From Metallyticus violacea (Eukaryota > Arthropoda > Insecta > Mantodea > Metallyticidae), in NCBI GenBank assembly GCA_030762175.1, contig CM060843.1:26848501-26912500 (forward strand): a DNA stretch of 64,000 nt. Reading direction: 5' to 3'. Within the stretch, counting starts at the first letter, position 1, and the number at the start of each line of letters is the position of its first letter. Position numbers and translations under genes: made by a program. Below the pieces are notes generated by a model that saw only the letters and a program-made list of their open reading frames with translations, had not been told where the DNA came from and searched no databases. Shown here piece by piece: positions 35,855-47,442 of the stretch.

Positions 35855-36065
35855 CAAGCAACGTGTGTGGTTCGTACTCGATGGAACATCATCCCACTTT
35901 TTGCACAACGTGCCACATTCTAATCCAGACTTTAGTGGGTGATGGATTGGCTGAAAAGGAACATCATGCCCTTCCCGATAGTCCGACCTTAACTTTAAGA
36001 AATTTTACCAATGAAGCACTAAATATCTTAGTACATGGCACAAACAAACGCTGTAGGTGGAGATC
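35855..36065 (+). pseudogene. Tc1-like transposase fragment, second and third catalytic blocks
   Basis: Across frames this reads QRVWFVLDGTSSHFLHNV, then a GxWIGxxGT-like block and NFTNEALNILVHGTNKR. In DUF4817-type transposases these correspond to WFQQDGAPAHF, then WIGRRG, and DFYLWGxLKxLVY. The second Asp (VLDGTS) is kept. The third block reads FTNEALNIL, so its Asp is lost. It ends about 85 bp before a compound microsatellite. No inverted repeats were found. Confidence 0.65.
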
Positions 36066-36144
36066 TGCGGCCGGGGCTGAAGGATGTGTGACAATGCATG
36101 GTAGTCACATAGAGCACCAGCACTCAATGAACTGCTGTGGGCAT

Positions 36145-36148
<4 letters not shown>

Positions 36149-36204
<56 letters not shown>
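36149..36204. repeat. (AC)n-(AT)n compound microsatellite
   Basis: About 14 AC units run into about 14 AT units. It is the reverse-complement design of the tract at 17642-17704. Confidence 0.97.
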
Positions 36205-36387
36205 GCTTAGGAAGTTTTTTGCTAATTTTGACCAGCTCTAGATAATATACGACATATTCATTTAAATATTTTGTATTACATCTTGTGTGGTCGGCAGAGA
36301 AAGCGATTTTGCACAGATAATACAGAGTAAAAATAAATACTAATGTCATTTTATTTCTAGGAATTATCGTCACTTCCTATCCAGGTG

Positions 36388-36391
<4 letters not shown>

Positions 36392-36441
<50 letters not shown>
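36392..36441. repeat. (AT)n microsatellite
   Basis: About 25 uninterrupted AT units, about 190 bp after the previous tract. Confidence 0.97.
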
Positions 36442-36445
<4 letters not shown>

Positions 36446-36899
36446 ATTTTCGTGACTTATGATAATCTCTCATATGTATCGTATACGAGTAACTAGAGAC
36501 AAAAGGCACTTTTTTCGCGAATAAGGAATAACGCAACAAATTTAATATATGAATGAAATTTTATGGAATATACTTTAGAATGAAGCCACCAGATAGTATG
36601 TGAACAGAGCTAATTGTCTCAGCACGCCCCGAAGTTTAGTGGTGAGCGACAGTGTTCAGGAATAGTGAAAATAGCGTTTATCCGTAAATGAATGCACGAG
36701 AATGCCACACAGAGCTACGAAAAGCACAGGGTGCGCATGCTTGCCCTATCAAACAGTGGCGAGAGAAGTGGAGAGAGGCCTTCAACAGGAACAGAATGTC
36801 GGATGCCGATCTGCCGCGCAGTGGGCGTCATATTTTTGCGGACCAGAATGTACGGTGATGGTGGTGGAACAGCGCTTATGAGATGATTGGCGCTGTACA

Positions 36900-37740
36900 C
36901 TTGTACAATTGGAAGCGATAAAGGGAATTCCGGCAAAAACCGTGCACTGCTTTATTCACGGGAGGACCTGAATATGTGAAAAATGTGTGCAAAGTGGGTG
37001 CCTTTTCAATTAAGTGGAGTACAGAAGTGGATTCCCTACAAAAAATGTCATCGTGATTTCAGGAAGAAGGGGATGCCATGTTTACTTTCAACAATGAAAA
37101 GCGGGCAAGGGTGTATGAACCAGTATTTAGCGACAGTCTAGTGAAAGGTGCCACCCTAGGTCACCATACAAATACAAGTTTCGCCAAAATCCTTCACCAA
37201 CAAAAGGCATGGTCACTCTGGTGATGGACTCAAGGTTTGCTTGTGTGTCTTCCAGTGCATGAGGGAACCACTGTGAATGTCCATTATTATAGCTCTCTTT
37301 TGGTGTCACAATTGTGTCATGTCGTATGCACCAAACGGTCAGAACTTTTAAACAACGCCATTATTCTCCACGATAGCGCGTCAGCTTAACAATCGACAGC
37401 GTCAATTGTCTTTTACAGCAGTGAAAATGGGGAGCTCTTCAACATCCGCCTTATTCGTCCGAATCCCTGTGCTTTCATTCCCAAATGGAATCAGCCATTG
37501 CTTGGGAAACGTTTGGTTAACAAAGCGAATATTTTGATAGCATTTCGACGTAAGTGGGACACATTAGCAACTCTGATGCAGCAGATGGTATTCGGCGTCT
37601 TCCCCATCGTTGGTAACGAACATCGATGTGCTTGGAGACTACTTCGAAGGCTGTTAAACACCATGGGCTACCTGGGAGACCCGTCCTTTGACGGATTTGC
37701 AACCTTGTGTAAGGAATCGTGTGTAACTTTTGCTCATGTC
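36900..37740 (+). pseudogene. Mariner transposase relic
   Basis: The pieces occur in order but in changing frames. A KTVHCFIHG-like helix and CAKWVPFQLSG come first (about 36930-37020), then FQEEGDAMFTFNN (about 37060-37100). NPSPTKGMVTLVMDSR follows (about 37185-37230), then EGTTVNVHYYSSLL (about 37260-37305). LQHPPYSSES is at about 37440-37465, GKRLVNKANILIAFR at about 37503-37550, and NIDVLGDYFEG at about 37620-37655. This order is diagnostic of a mariner transposase from the DNA-binding domain to the C-terminus (usually ending GxYFE). The region expected to hold the first Asp is scrambled. The second reads as ILHDSA-like with a frameshift after it, and the third is lost (PYSSES in place of PYSPDLAPSD). 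Confidence 0.75.
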
Positions 37741-38555
37741 ATGATAAACTAATATTGTACGGTTGCCTGTGTTTTGCTTCTTTCCTACGAGGGCCGCATC
37801 CACCCAGCCTTTCATTGATGTAAATGTCATATACTTTCAATAGTGTACCTTAGATTTTTCTTGTTGTCCTTTGCTCGCGAGAAAAAAGTAATCTATATAT
37901 AAGATGAATCTGCTGCCGCTATTTATTTTATATCTACGCACCCGCGAATTATAGTCAAAATGCATCTTTATATATGGCTATCATGGTCCGCTGGTCGAGG
38001 CGCGGTTCTGGATTTTCGAAATCTCGCTTTACAACATTCTAAAAATTCCCTCTTATTTACGTCTTCCTATTGGTTGTTGGACGCTTTCATACGGTCCTTC
38101 TGATTGGTTATTGCATTACATATCACTTACAAGTCTGTCTATTTGCTCTTCTTTGTACAATATACAGTTAACTTTTCCTTCTAAAGGTTAAAAGTCTCTC
38201 TACACCCACGCGTTCTCGCAATAACAAATGTTTTACAAATTTCTCTTCTTACCTAACATAACAAAGATGAGGGTCCTTGCCCGTATATAATAAAGAGGTC
38301 CTAAAAGCGACCCTTTTAAAGGCATTCTCAGGAAATTAACGAAACATGACTTGCCTGACACAATATTAGCTATACACAAATACAAAATGCAAAGGAGTAC
38401 AGGTTTCTATATCCCTTTTGTCAAGTCAACATAACATCTTTACTATAAGTGCACTTTGGCTAGGGAGTGTTTGAAATATTACAATAAACCTTTAACTTGA
38501 AATAAAGATAGGAAATAATACAAATATGATCAAATGTATACGATATACTATTAAT
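37741..38555. other. Tract without recognised gene
   Basis: No homology or structure was identified. Confidence 0.5.
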
Positions 38556-38559
38556 AATT

Positions 38560-39395
38560 ACAGTAATATAAATGATTGGAGGTTGAAGCCAATAAATACT
38601 GCTTCAGAAGAACGCAAGCGATTGGTTGGTTCCCTTCGCCCAATTCATTTTCCCGATATACTCGTGTAAATATCACCGTACGATATGGACCAGTGTGGTA
38701 GCGCTTAATCTGCTGGAACCACATTCTCACCCGTTTCGTCAACGGCATATTTTCTAATAAAGCGGCAGATCTTCTTCGAGACATTGATGATATCGCGGTC
38801 CCGTGAGGTTGTCTTTGAAAAAATATGATCTTATTAGGTGTTCATTTAGGATACTACACCACACGTTGTCATTCCATTGCACCTGAAATGCAACTTCTTT
38901 CACCCAGTGAGGGTTACTTATACTCCATTAGTGCATATTATGTCGATTGATAATTCCGTTGTTGCGGAATGTGGCTTCGTCATAAAGAGCACATACTTAA
39001 GAATCCGCCTCTTGCAATAACCATTGCGAAAATACCACTCACACTTGGTAGTCACGTCGTGGAGAGCCTCGTGTAAATGTAGATGGTAGGGATGAAATTT
39101 TGTGGCATGCAAATTCTCAAACTGATGCCTGGCTAATGTTCATATCCTGTACTATGGCCCTAGAGCTGGTTTGCGGATTGTTTTCAGTTGTAATACGCAT
39201 CGTTTCTTCATTATTTCTAGAAGCCACTGGAACATCCCAAACAGGAGGTGATTTTTTGACTGTCCCTGTTTCACGGGAGCTACTTTCAAGCTTTCGAAAC
39301 GTATCTGAGGTTGGTGTTCTTCCTGGAAATCGTTTCTCGTACAATCACCTTCTTCCGCCGCGTTACATCTGGCTTCACCATAGAGCAACATCATG
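38560..39395 (-). pseudogene. Tc1-like transposase (DUF4817 type), fairly complete relic
   Basis: On the minus strand the N-terminus reads MMLLYGEARCNAAEE (39394), then YEKRFPGRTPTSDTFRKLE and ETGTVKKSPPVWDVPVASRN. Next come ENNPQTSSRAIVQDMNISQA and KFHPYHLHLHEALHD (39100-39050). The catalytic block LYDEATFRNNGIINRHNMH keeps its first Asp (codon at 38981-38979). WVKEVAFQVQWNDNVWCSIL and LIRSYFF follow. The second block reads MWFQQIK where WFQQDGAP is expected (about 38720), and the third (RSSEAVFIGFN for RSPDLTxxDF) is degraded. There are several frameshifts and a stop at the HY(W) position. It is the longest recognisable DUF4817-type protein in the window. Confidence 0.85.
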
Positions 39396-39568
39396 ACAAC
39401 ATATTCGTCGTTTGAATACTTTGATGTGTATACCTGAGTAACAACCGAGACTGGTAGAAAGATTAGATGTACCTACAACAAAATACAGGAAAGGTTGCTT
39501 CATGCCAGGTTTCAGTACAGCTATCTGGACACTTCGCATTTTTAAGGATTCAAACTTTTTTTGAATAG

Positions 39569-39843
39569 TGTTTAACGCCAGTTTTTACTACTGAGGCACC
39601 ACAGGCGGTGAACACTGATGATACTGAGATGAAATAATTATCGAGAATAGGTTTTTTTTTAAGGAAGGAAACGTTCCTGACTTAAGTTTAGGGTACCTCT
39701 CCGGCATTTGTCATTTATGAGGGCTGAGGAAAGCCTGGAAAAATCTCAGTCAGGAAGGACGGTCCTGGCGAGAATGGAACCCCAGATCTCTCACTCACGA
39801 GCCCGCGCCTTAAGACCTCGGCCACCCTGGCGGTTTTACAAGG
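39569..39843 (-). mobile_element. SINE-A copy 5, full length
   Basis: The minus strand reads a head (GCCAGGGTGGCCGAGGTC), a mutated B box, CCAGGACCG, body and 3' domain. TTGAATAG occurs at 39561-39568 and 39844-39851, an 8-bp target-site duplication. The head has lost bases in the A-box half. It lies 170 bp from the preceding transposase relic. Confidence 0.9.
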
Positions 39844-39851
39844 TTGAATAG

Positions 39852-40885
39852 ATGAAATTTAATGCTGATATTAAAAACTTATTTTCGAACTATTAGTTTG
39901 TTACTGACTCATTATGCATGTACTTGAAGCTTTTTCTTCCCTTTCATGTAATTTATTAATAATATTTACATAATTGTTTTTGTTCCATAATACTACAGCA
40001 TTGTTCGAAAAAAGTAAAATAAGAGGTAAAAAGAAAGTCTACCTGCTACGTGAGATTCAAACCCAAATTCTCAGAACATAACACTGAACGAAGCGTAACA
40101 TTATGTAGATGTGTCTTAAATTGTTTGTAGTCTATCACTCTCCGCTTTGCACAGATCCGCCATTTTGTCTTAAATGATTTTTATATTTGATGCATATGAA
40201 AGGGGTTGTTCAATGGGAGTTTCCATGGACTAAGTAAGAATATATATAGTAGAATAAAAGTTCATAAAATGTATAGAAGCCGTGCAGTTCTCAGTGAAGG
40301 TGTACGATGTTTTTGGAATGCATTTATACCGCGAGTACCTTCTTTGCCTTAAGCCACTTATTCACTGAGTTTTCAAACGGTCTTCTGTCTACGTGTATGT
40401 GTGAGGTGGAGAGTTAACGGTGAAGAGGGACCCAAAGAGCGTCTGTCATGTTGCATAAATTCGGGGAAAAAAACAAAGGCAGGGGATTTATCTGGTATAT
40501 TGTTTATTAGTATGTGTGTGTGTCTTAATAGAGACACAATAGAGTGTGTGTCTTTTTATTTTTTCCCCAAAAAGAAGTGTCAACATGCGTACAACAATTA
40601 CTTATAATAACCTTTAACTTTTATTTTACTCGTGATATGTGCAAATTTAAGTTTCTGACGGAACACCTGGAAGTCTCACATCTCTCGAAATTTAATGAGT
40701 TTCATTCCGGAGTTACAGAAACTACGCTAACTGATATTATTATTTCCTCCCCTTCAAGACACTCAAAACCTTCATTACTACAATTTTCCTAGGAACCTAT
40801 TGTACTGTTGTTGAATCTTAAGGATTATCTAAATTTTCCGTTCTATTTAATTCTCGACCAATCTCTTATATACACCGCAAAAATA
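39852..40885. other. Tract without recognised gene
   Basis: The frames at 40401-40607 and 40544-40792 are not recognised and are probably chance. Confidence 0.5.
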
Positions 40886-41145
40886 AAAATATCGTCAAGG
40901 GAAGTCGTTAAGTCATGGACTCTTAGTTGCAGGGTTGGAGTTCGATTACTGCCAGGACCATCCTACCTACCTGAGGATTTTCCCAGGTTTTCTTCAATCA
41001 TCGTAAATGGTAAATGCCAGGGAAGTAGCCTAAACTTCTGCCTTAAACATTTTAGTCCTTATCAAATTTCTCATTTCATCTCATGTATCTACTGCCTTTG
41101 ATGTCTTAGCATTATAAATGGACATTGAACACTATTTAAAAATAT
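40886..41145 (+). mobile_element. SINE-A copy 6, old and diverged
   Basis: The full element is recognisable but diverged: AAGTCGTTAAGTCATGGACT head, TCGATTACTGCCAGGACCAT, the body word GTAAATGCCAGGGAAGTAGC, and the 3' word CATTTCATCTCATGTATC. Its divergence from copies 1, 2 and 4 suggests more than one period of SINE-A activity. Confidence 0.85.
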
Positions 41146-41201
41146 ATTTTATTCCTTTCTACAAACATCACTTAATTCCAATGTAATATGGGCTCAATTA
41201 C

Positions 41202-41240
<39 letters not shown>
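41202..41240. repeat. (TTA)n microsatellite
   Basis: About 13 TTA-type units. Confidence 0.97.
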
Positions 41241-41241
<1 letters not shown>

Positions 41242-41652
41242 ATTATATTTATTTTGGCGTGGGCTACAAATGATATAAACTCTTCATGGAAGGATTTCAC
41301 GCCGATTCATTTAAAATAAGATAAACTTTAATCTTTAAGCATTTAACGTCTTATCAACTGCCAAGCTTTTGGAGACGAATAGAAAGATTAAAATTGACGA
41401 ATCAAACAGGCCCGAAGTCCTCAGCGTTGATGCCTAGTATTCACTTTTTTAGGTCCTGTGAAAGGACCTGAACATGTCCTTACTAGGGATTGAACTTGAC
41501 CCCCAAGTTGGCAAGGATGTCAACTAGCTAGCATGTGTTTAATTGTATACACAATACTTACATTTTACTGTTTGTTAATATGATTTTATTGCGCTTTTTA
41601 TAGTTATATTTAAACTACCACCTTGGCGTATGTTTTAATTAAGGATTTATTT

Positions 41653-41678
41653 TATAATAATAATAATAATAATAATAA

Positions 41679-41732
<54 letters not shown>
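41653..41732. repeat. (AAT)n microsatellite
   Basis: About 26 AAT-type units with one short interruption near 41678. Confidence 0.97.
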
Positions 41733-41733
<1 letters not shown>

Positions 41734-42420
41734 TGAACAGCTGCTGTTAGATGATGTAGTAGCAAATTGATAATTGCTGATGTAATAATGCAATTTCCAT
41801 GTTAATTGACAAAAGATATCGGGCATTTCACTCACTCTCATGCGCTGACTTTTCTTATAACTCACAAGCTAATAAATTTATTTCATTCAAATTTGACATG
41901 AACATATCTTTATGTATGAGAAACCTGGCTATGGAAGGGTATTATTCTCTAGCTCATGTGTCGCGAATGCCCGTAAAAGTCTATTGTGTGTTCGCTGTCT
42001 GCTGTATTAGTGTGACACATCTGTCTGTTGTACTGCCGTTACGGAATCATCATACTGTCGTTACGGTTATCTTGAGTTCGGTGTGAACAGGTCTATTGCT
42101 CCATTTTCTTCCATATAACGGCAAATAACCGCAGTTCACATGGAATTATCGAATGTTTGTGAAGGAGTGGGACGAGAGTAAGTTCGTGAAAATTATCGTG
42201 CTGGAAAACTGGTGGCGCCCACTCTAAATACTTGATGTGAGAATGTGATTGTCATATACCAAAGTTTTTTCTCATAAACATCATTGAATTAGGTGCCTTA
42301 AGTTATAAAGGATTTATAAGTTCAATATGAGGGAATCACTCTGTATATACAGAGTACAAGTAATTTTATTATGTGAGTGTTTGTCTTTTTCGGAGAGTGT
42401 ACACGTAATATTTGTCCCTT

Positions 42421-42422
<2 letters not shown>

Positions 42423-42468
<46 letters not shown>

Positions 42469-42470
42469 TT
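42423..42470. repeat. (TC)n microsatellite
   Basis: About 23 TC units with one G interruption. Confidence 0.97.
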
Positions 42471-43563
42471 AACAAGATAGAAAGATATATTATACTCAGT
42501 CAGCCATTTTGCCTCAATATCTAGAGTTCTAAGAATCAAAACGTTCATTAAAACCGAACTCTTGTGCAAATACCATAAATAAACATTTTTTTAGATTCAA
42601 ATGGAAAGCATTTGGTGTATGTATGCAGAGGTCTTATATCTACATATTTTATTGCACTAGCGATTTTAAATAAGATTTGTTTATATCGTTTTCGTATTGT
42701 TAAGTTTTAATGCTTCTCTATTTACAAATATATTTAGGTGAATAGATTATTTTGCAGTTTTAGAAATATACTAAATAGTTTACAAAATTTCAGCTAATTT
42801 TTTCAAGAATTATTTTAACTGGGTATGGAGCTAAGAATAAACAGTAATTATAACAGCAGACCAGTGTGTTCTTTTTACGAGGTACATTAAGGTTAGTAAA
42901 GACCCCAGTCTTTCATTAATCACATATAGAAGGACATCACATTCTACGAGCCTGGAAGGGTCTTTTGGGAGAATACTGCTCGAAGCTTTAAGATAAGCCT
43001 CAAGGGGAGGGGTGCTATTCAACGAATAATGGTTGAAATGAAAGCGGGTGGAAGGTTGGCGCAAAGTTGAAGGGCTGCGCTTGAAGGTAAGGGTCAACAT
43101 ACAGGGCAGCAAGGGGGAGGAGGGAGACAGAGACAGAGAGAGGAAACGGCTTTGAGAATGGTTCTGGCAGTTAGATGTGTGTAACAAGCGCGGAGTAGTA
43201 TCGTACCATACATGGTGATGTTGTATTGCTGCCTATTCTTATGTTTTAAAACATGTGTTCCGGACGACAAAAGAATTCCCTCATGAAGGGTTTGAAAAAA
43301 ATATTGGAATAAAAATGTGACATATGTACACGATGCAGCGACGGTTACAATTTTACTCAACAGTTAGAAATGTTTCGTTAACACTTACACTCTCTAATAT
43401 GCGATTTAATAAAATAAACAGCGAAACGAGCATTTTATTAAAAAAAAAATCCAATTGTGAAAGTAATTCCTTTAAAAACTTCGGTTTAGTTGGATACTTT
43501 TTTGATTAGTCATTGACACTTCTTTTAAGGTATAGGTTGAGGTGGAAGTTTGTCGACGTGGTG

Positions 43564-43581
43564 GCCCCACGTTGGGCGCCA
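43564..43581 (-). promoter_or_regulatory. Retroelement primer binding site, tRNA-Lys type
   Basis: The minus strand reads TGGCGCCCAACGTGGGGC. From established knowledge this is the standard 18-nt primer binding site for tRNA-Lys1,2, where that tRNA primes minus-strand DNA synthesis of an LTR retroelement. An exact 18-nt match by chance is very unlikely. It fixes the orientation: the LTR lies on the higher-coordinate side. A degenerate relative (TGGTTCTCCAAAGTGGGGC) follows upstream at 43614-43632. Confidence 0.8.
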
Positions 43582-43582
43582 A

Positions 43583-44300
43583 GAAGTATGAAGAAGCAAT
43601 CGTAGATTATGTAGCCCCACTTTGGAGAACCAACAAATATATTAGCTGGTGTTGTAGATGTGCAACCGAGACACCTAATCGCAGCTATTTTGTAATAATT
43701 AATGTAGATCTTGCCTCCATCTCGAGACAAGACTACTCCCTGAGGTATTTTTCTGTTTCATGCCTGTTCTTGCATGGGAGGAGGATGGGAGAGAAGTAGT
43801 TGCAAATTAATCAACCAGAATACATAGACTTACTGAGGTTTTTATTTCGTCGATGCGCTTGGCCATGGCCCGCTGCGTGTGTGTGTCTGCCTACATGACG
43901 ACGTTTACGCTGATAGATTGCGGACTACATTGGGGACGGAAGCAAAGCTGATTGCTGCACACTGAGTAATTGACCGAAAACCAATGCGACTGCCCAACTG
44001 CAATTAAGACGAGAACTGCTCATCTGAGAATCTGTGAACTGCCCGATTGAAGTTGTAGAGCTGGCTGCCCAACTGAGAGCGTAACTGAAGCAAGCGAAAT
44101 AAGATTTAAGAAGAGTGGCCGCGATTGGCTGCGTCGCTTCGTAATTCCGGAGCAATCGAATGAGAAACTGCACTGCCAACTCCAAATGCCTCACTGTAAG
44201 TGAAAACTGTGGAGAATGTTATCTTTTTATATCACTTTTAAACTGTGGTGGCGTCGCTTTCACAGATATCACAGGGCATTCTTACCCATACTCACGGGAT
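43583..44300 (-). mobile_element. Probable LTR of a retrotransposon, minus orientation
   Basis: Reading the minus strand there is a TATA box (TATAAAAAG, 44231-44223). An initiator-like TCACTTACAGTGAGG follows at the expected distance (about 44204-44190), then a polyadenylation signal AATAAA (43846-43841). The tRNA-Lys-type primer binding site lies immediately after at 43581. That order is the U3-R-U5-PBS design of an LTR. Between TATA and AATAAA the sequence is made of loosely repeated GACTG/CAACTG words (plus strand 43960-44070). The upstream edge is not fixed and no TG...CA termini are certain. No gag, pol or env domain is seen downstream, so it is a remnant. Confidence 0.6.
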
Positions 44301-45365
44301 TAATCCAAAATAACGAAACCATTTGAATAGCAAAAACAAAAAACTCTTTACATTCAAATTTCTCACTTTCAACTTATCAACTGAGTTCTTAAAATCCTCG
44401 TTTCTAACAGGAGAGTTTTAGCTCATGTTTCGGGTCTTCTCTTGAACTTTCGAACATAAGCTTATGTTACTGACTGCCGAAGAATCGTATGTCTAGGTGA
44501 CAGGTAAGGTTCATTGCGTTGTTACGGTACCTTGTAGGATGTCCAACGTGTCAACCCTTCGCTTCGCCATTGGGAACACAAAATCTCTTTTGTTCTGCGC
44601 AGTCGGCTCAAGCGTTAATTTTTTCTTTTGTGAGCGACAGCTGATCGCTCCAGGCGAAACAGGAGTGCCGAGGAGCAATCCTTAGAAATGTTAATTCGTT
44701 ATCCTTACAAAACGACTTTACAAATTATCTTACTCAGCATACTACATTATTGCTGTTTAAATATTTATATAAAATCACATATCTATGTCATGTTGGGGAG
44801 TGGGGTGCAAGAACAGTTGCAAGGCACACTCTTTTGCAAAAAAGTACGAAATTCAGTAATTTGTATCTTTACTCCCTTCATATTAAAACCTCAAAAGCAA
44901 GAAATCTTTCTTTGCGATAATCCTAGCATAAAAATTAAAAAGGAATATAATTTTGTATCTGGAGACCAGACCATACTATGACCGATTATGTTTTTTTTAA
45001 TGTTTTTTCTCCTTTCTTTGATTGATGAATTTCAAGTAATAGCTACAATGGCTAAAGATCACTGCTTTATAACAGTTTTATAATCATTTTAGAAGCTATC
45101 TTACCCATCATTCTTATATTAATTATATTCTTTAGTAATCACTAATGCCCATACACCATTACGATTCTCATAAAGTATACCTGTTAAACTCGGCTGTACA
45201 AGTGCAAAATTTGCTTTCTTGTATCACTCTAAAACTTATAATACAAAAGGCCAGTTTTTACCGTCTCCGAATTAGTTGCATACGGTGAGGAGGAAAGCAC
45301 TTCACACCAATAGAGTTGACTTTAGCAGAATGTCGTAAAGTGAAAGCGTTGTAATGGGTGATTTT
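44301..45365. other. Tract without recognised gene
   Basis: Frames at 44497-44685 and 44688-44981 are not recognised. Confidence 0.45.
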
Positions 45366-46230
45366 CGTCGGAGTCTCCGACGATGGTGGCCCGGTTCTCG
45401 TAGTCAGCTGATATTGCGTGGATGTAGCAAATAACCTCCGTTTTCACCGGTTATCTGCGTCTCAGGGCTTGTCGCCTTCACACAACGGAAGAAGGGGGTA
45501 GAAAGTTCATTCACAACAAAAACACGAGAAGGTATGAGATCAGACGAGTGTATTTATTGGCATACTTCTGCATTACAAAAAGGCTTTTGCACTGAAAGGG
45601 AGATGAATGCACCGTAACCTTGACTTAGAAGCTAATTGATTCTGCGCGCCGGCAAGCTTGTTACTTTTGATAGCCGCGGACATTCAGGTGTTGGTAAACC
45701 ATCTCCTAATCACCGAGTTGACACTTGCATGATAATGCGCTAGATATTGACTTTTATCATACGCCTATCTCTGACAAATAAAGCTTCCGATCACTTATAA
45801 CTTGGTTTTCACTGAAGATTAGACAATCGTATCACCGGCTATGCTTTCAACTTGGTATAAAAGTTACACGCCTGTGTTAACACGAGTATTTAACAAGGCT
45901 AACAGGGCTGTTCACTACGCACGAACCCTGGATCTTTGAATGCCTGTGCCCTTACTCCCGAGTGTAAAATGTTGAATGTAAGTGCTCGAATATTGTCGAC
46001 TGCCTGAATGTAAGCGTCCATTTCCTGAAGGAGATCGCCAAACACGAATGCTCGCTGCCTGACTGAGATTTTCCACTACATGATCGAGACTGGCATTGCC
46101 TGCTGCCCGACTGTTATTGCCCGAATAAGACTGCTGAGAGAGTGCCGACTTTCTGAGCGAGATTGCCCACTATATGATCGGGAACACCCCAAAACTAGGC
46201 GAAATGCCTCTTTTTATACAAAATATTGGT
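45366..46230 (-). mobile_element. Second LTR-like promoter/polyadenylation segment
   Basis: The minus strand has TATAAAAAG (46218-46210), then about 650 bp of GACTG/GCCCGACTG-type degenerate repeats (plus strand 45930-46170), then AATAAA (45558-45553). It runs to GAGAACCGGGCCACCATCG (45399-45381) and a perfect 17-nt palindrome (45366-45382). The GGGCCACCA word also directly follows the primer binding site of the LTR at 43583. The layout matches that element although the sequences are not close copies. A canonical primer binding site is not obvious here, and no coding domain follows, so I call it LTR-like only. Confidence 0.45.
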
Positions 46231-47419
46231 TTGGGATTCCACGTGTGCACTCCAAGCTTACGGGACCACAGAAGTACACCATGAACCCAGTAGATGTTCA
46301 AACGTTTAAAATACCATTTCATTAAGAAATTGGGCGTTTTCATTCTGTTTAATAAAGCACATCTAGTGAAATTAGGTGCCAAAGAGAGATTAACGACCAA
46401 ATTAGAGACAATTTTCAATAAAAGTTATCCAGTATTTCTATAATAGTTCTAAAAGAGCTGAAATTTAAATTACCAATTTGATGATAGGCCATGCCTCTTT
46501 AATTCGTCTGTATGTTTGGTACGTCTTGCTACATTCTGTGCAGGGCTTGTAGATATTTCACACATAAATATGTAACGTAATAAACTTGTATACATGAAAT
46601 AATGAAGTAGAATTTAATTTATTTTGGCCACTTAAATATTAATTACCATATATTTTGTATTCTGTTAATGTGTTCGTATGCAAAAATTCATTGCATATTT
46701 ATTTATTAATCCGTGTTTAAAGATTGTTCACTGATCCATAATACACAATGTACATTTAAAAATGGTATCATGTAGTTTTTAATTACTAATTATGAACTAT
46801 TATGTAAAATTGTTTACCTTAAATACTTATATATAAATGAATGAACATATTTTTTTTCTGATTAGTTCCAATGGAGTTAAAAATTATGAAGTGTAAATTT
46901 AGCATAATTGGATACTTAATAGTAGAAAGGTGTAAAAAAATTAATTTACAAGCAGCAAGTTATTAAAAATACATCTCTGTCAAAAAATGAATGACCTTAA
47001 TTTTGAGAATAAAATCAAAGGCACAAATTACAATTTTAATAAATTTTTATCATTAGTCTGATGATAAAATAAAAACAAACAGACTGAAAAATAAATAAAA
47101 CTCACAATTTATGAAAATGCTAAGTGCTGAAACAATTTCATGGGTGCTATGTGCCAATTATTGCTCTATATAAGTGTAATGCTGTTCTGTTTTCCAGTAA
47201 AAGGAATGTTGGTGGAATAAAAGTTCTTTCGCCTCAATTCTTCCCCTTCTTCATACTCACATGAAATACATCACCTGTAACCTAAAAATGGTTAACACAA
47301 TACAACAGAATAATAATTATATCAAGACAATAGTTGTTCCCAAATGTTTACAAATAATTGTTTATTTATGCTGCCCTTAAATTTAATTTATATTACTAAT
47401 ATTATTAGGTTTAAATAAG
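46231..47419. other. AT-rich tract, nothing recognised
   Basis: No coding homology, repeat family member or structure was seen. Confidence 0.5.
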
Positions 47420-47442
47420 ATCATTCTTTAACATCTTTGGTA
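47420..47442 (-). mobile_element. SINE-B copy 5, outer piece
   Basis: ATTCTTTAACATCTTTGGTA matches the 3' end of SINE-B (minus strand), which elsewhere reads CTCTTTAACATCTCAGGTCA. The copy is cut by the mariner inserted at 47443 and resumes at 48900. The piece is short, but its position exactly at the mariner boundary supports it. Confidence 0.7.

Larger units (their letters stand above)
41146..43563. other. Tract with microsatellites, no recognised gene
   Basis: The 42831-43187 and 43094-43360 minus frames lie where gag of the LTR element at 43583 would be expected, but they show no CCHC knuckle or other gag feature. They contain simple Ser/Leu/Pro-rich sequence. Confidence 0.45.

Noticed and set aside
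36692..36936. Opposed open frames on both strands of one segment
   Set aside because: Neither resembles a protein family. They lie just upstream of a mariner relic and may be its decayed 5' part or chance.
42831..43360. gag-like region downstream of the tRNA-Lys primer binding site
   Set aside because: The position fits, but the frames show no CCHC knuckle or capsid-like pattern and are Ser/Leu/Pro-rich simple sequence.
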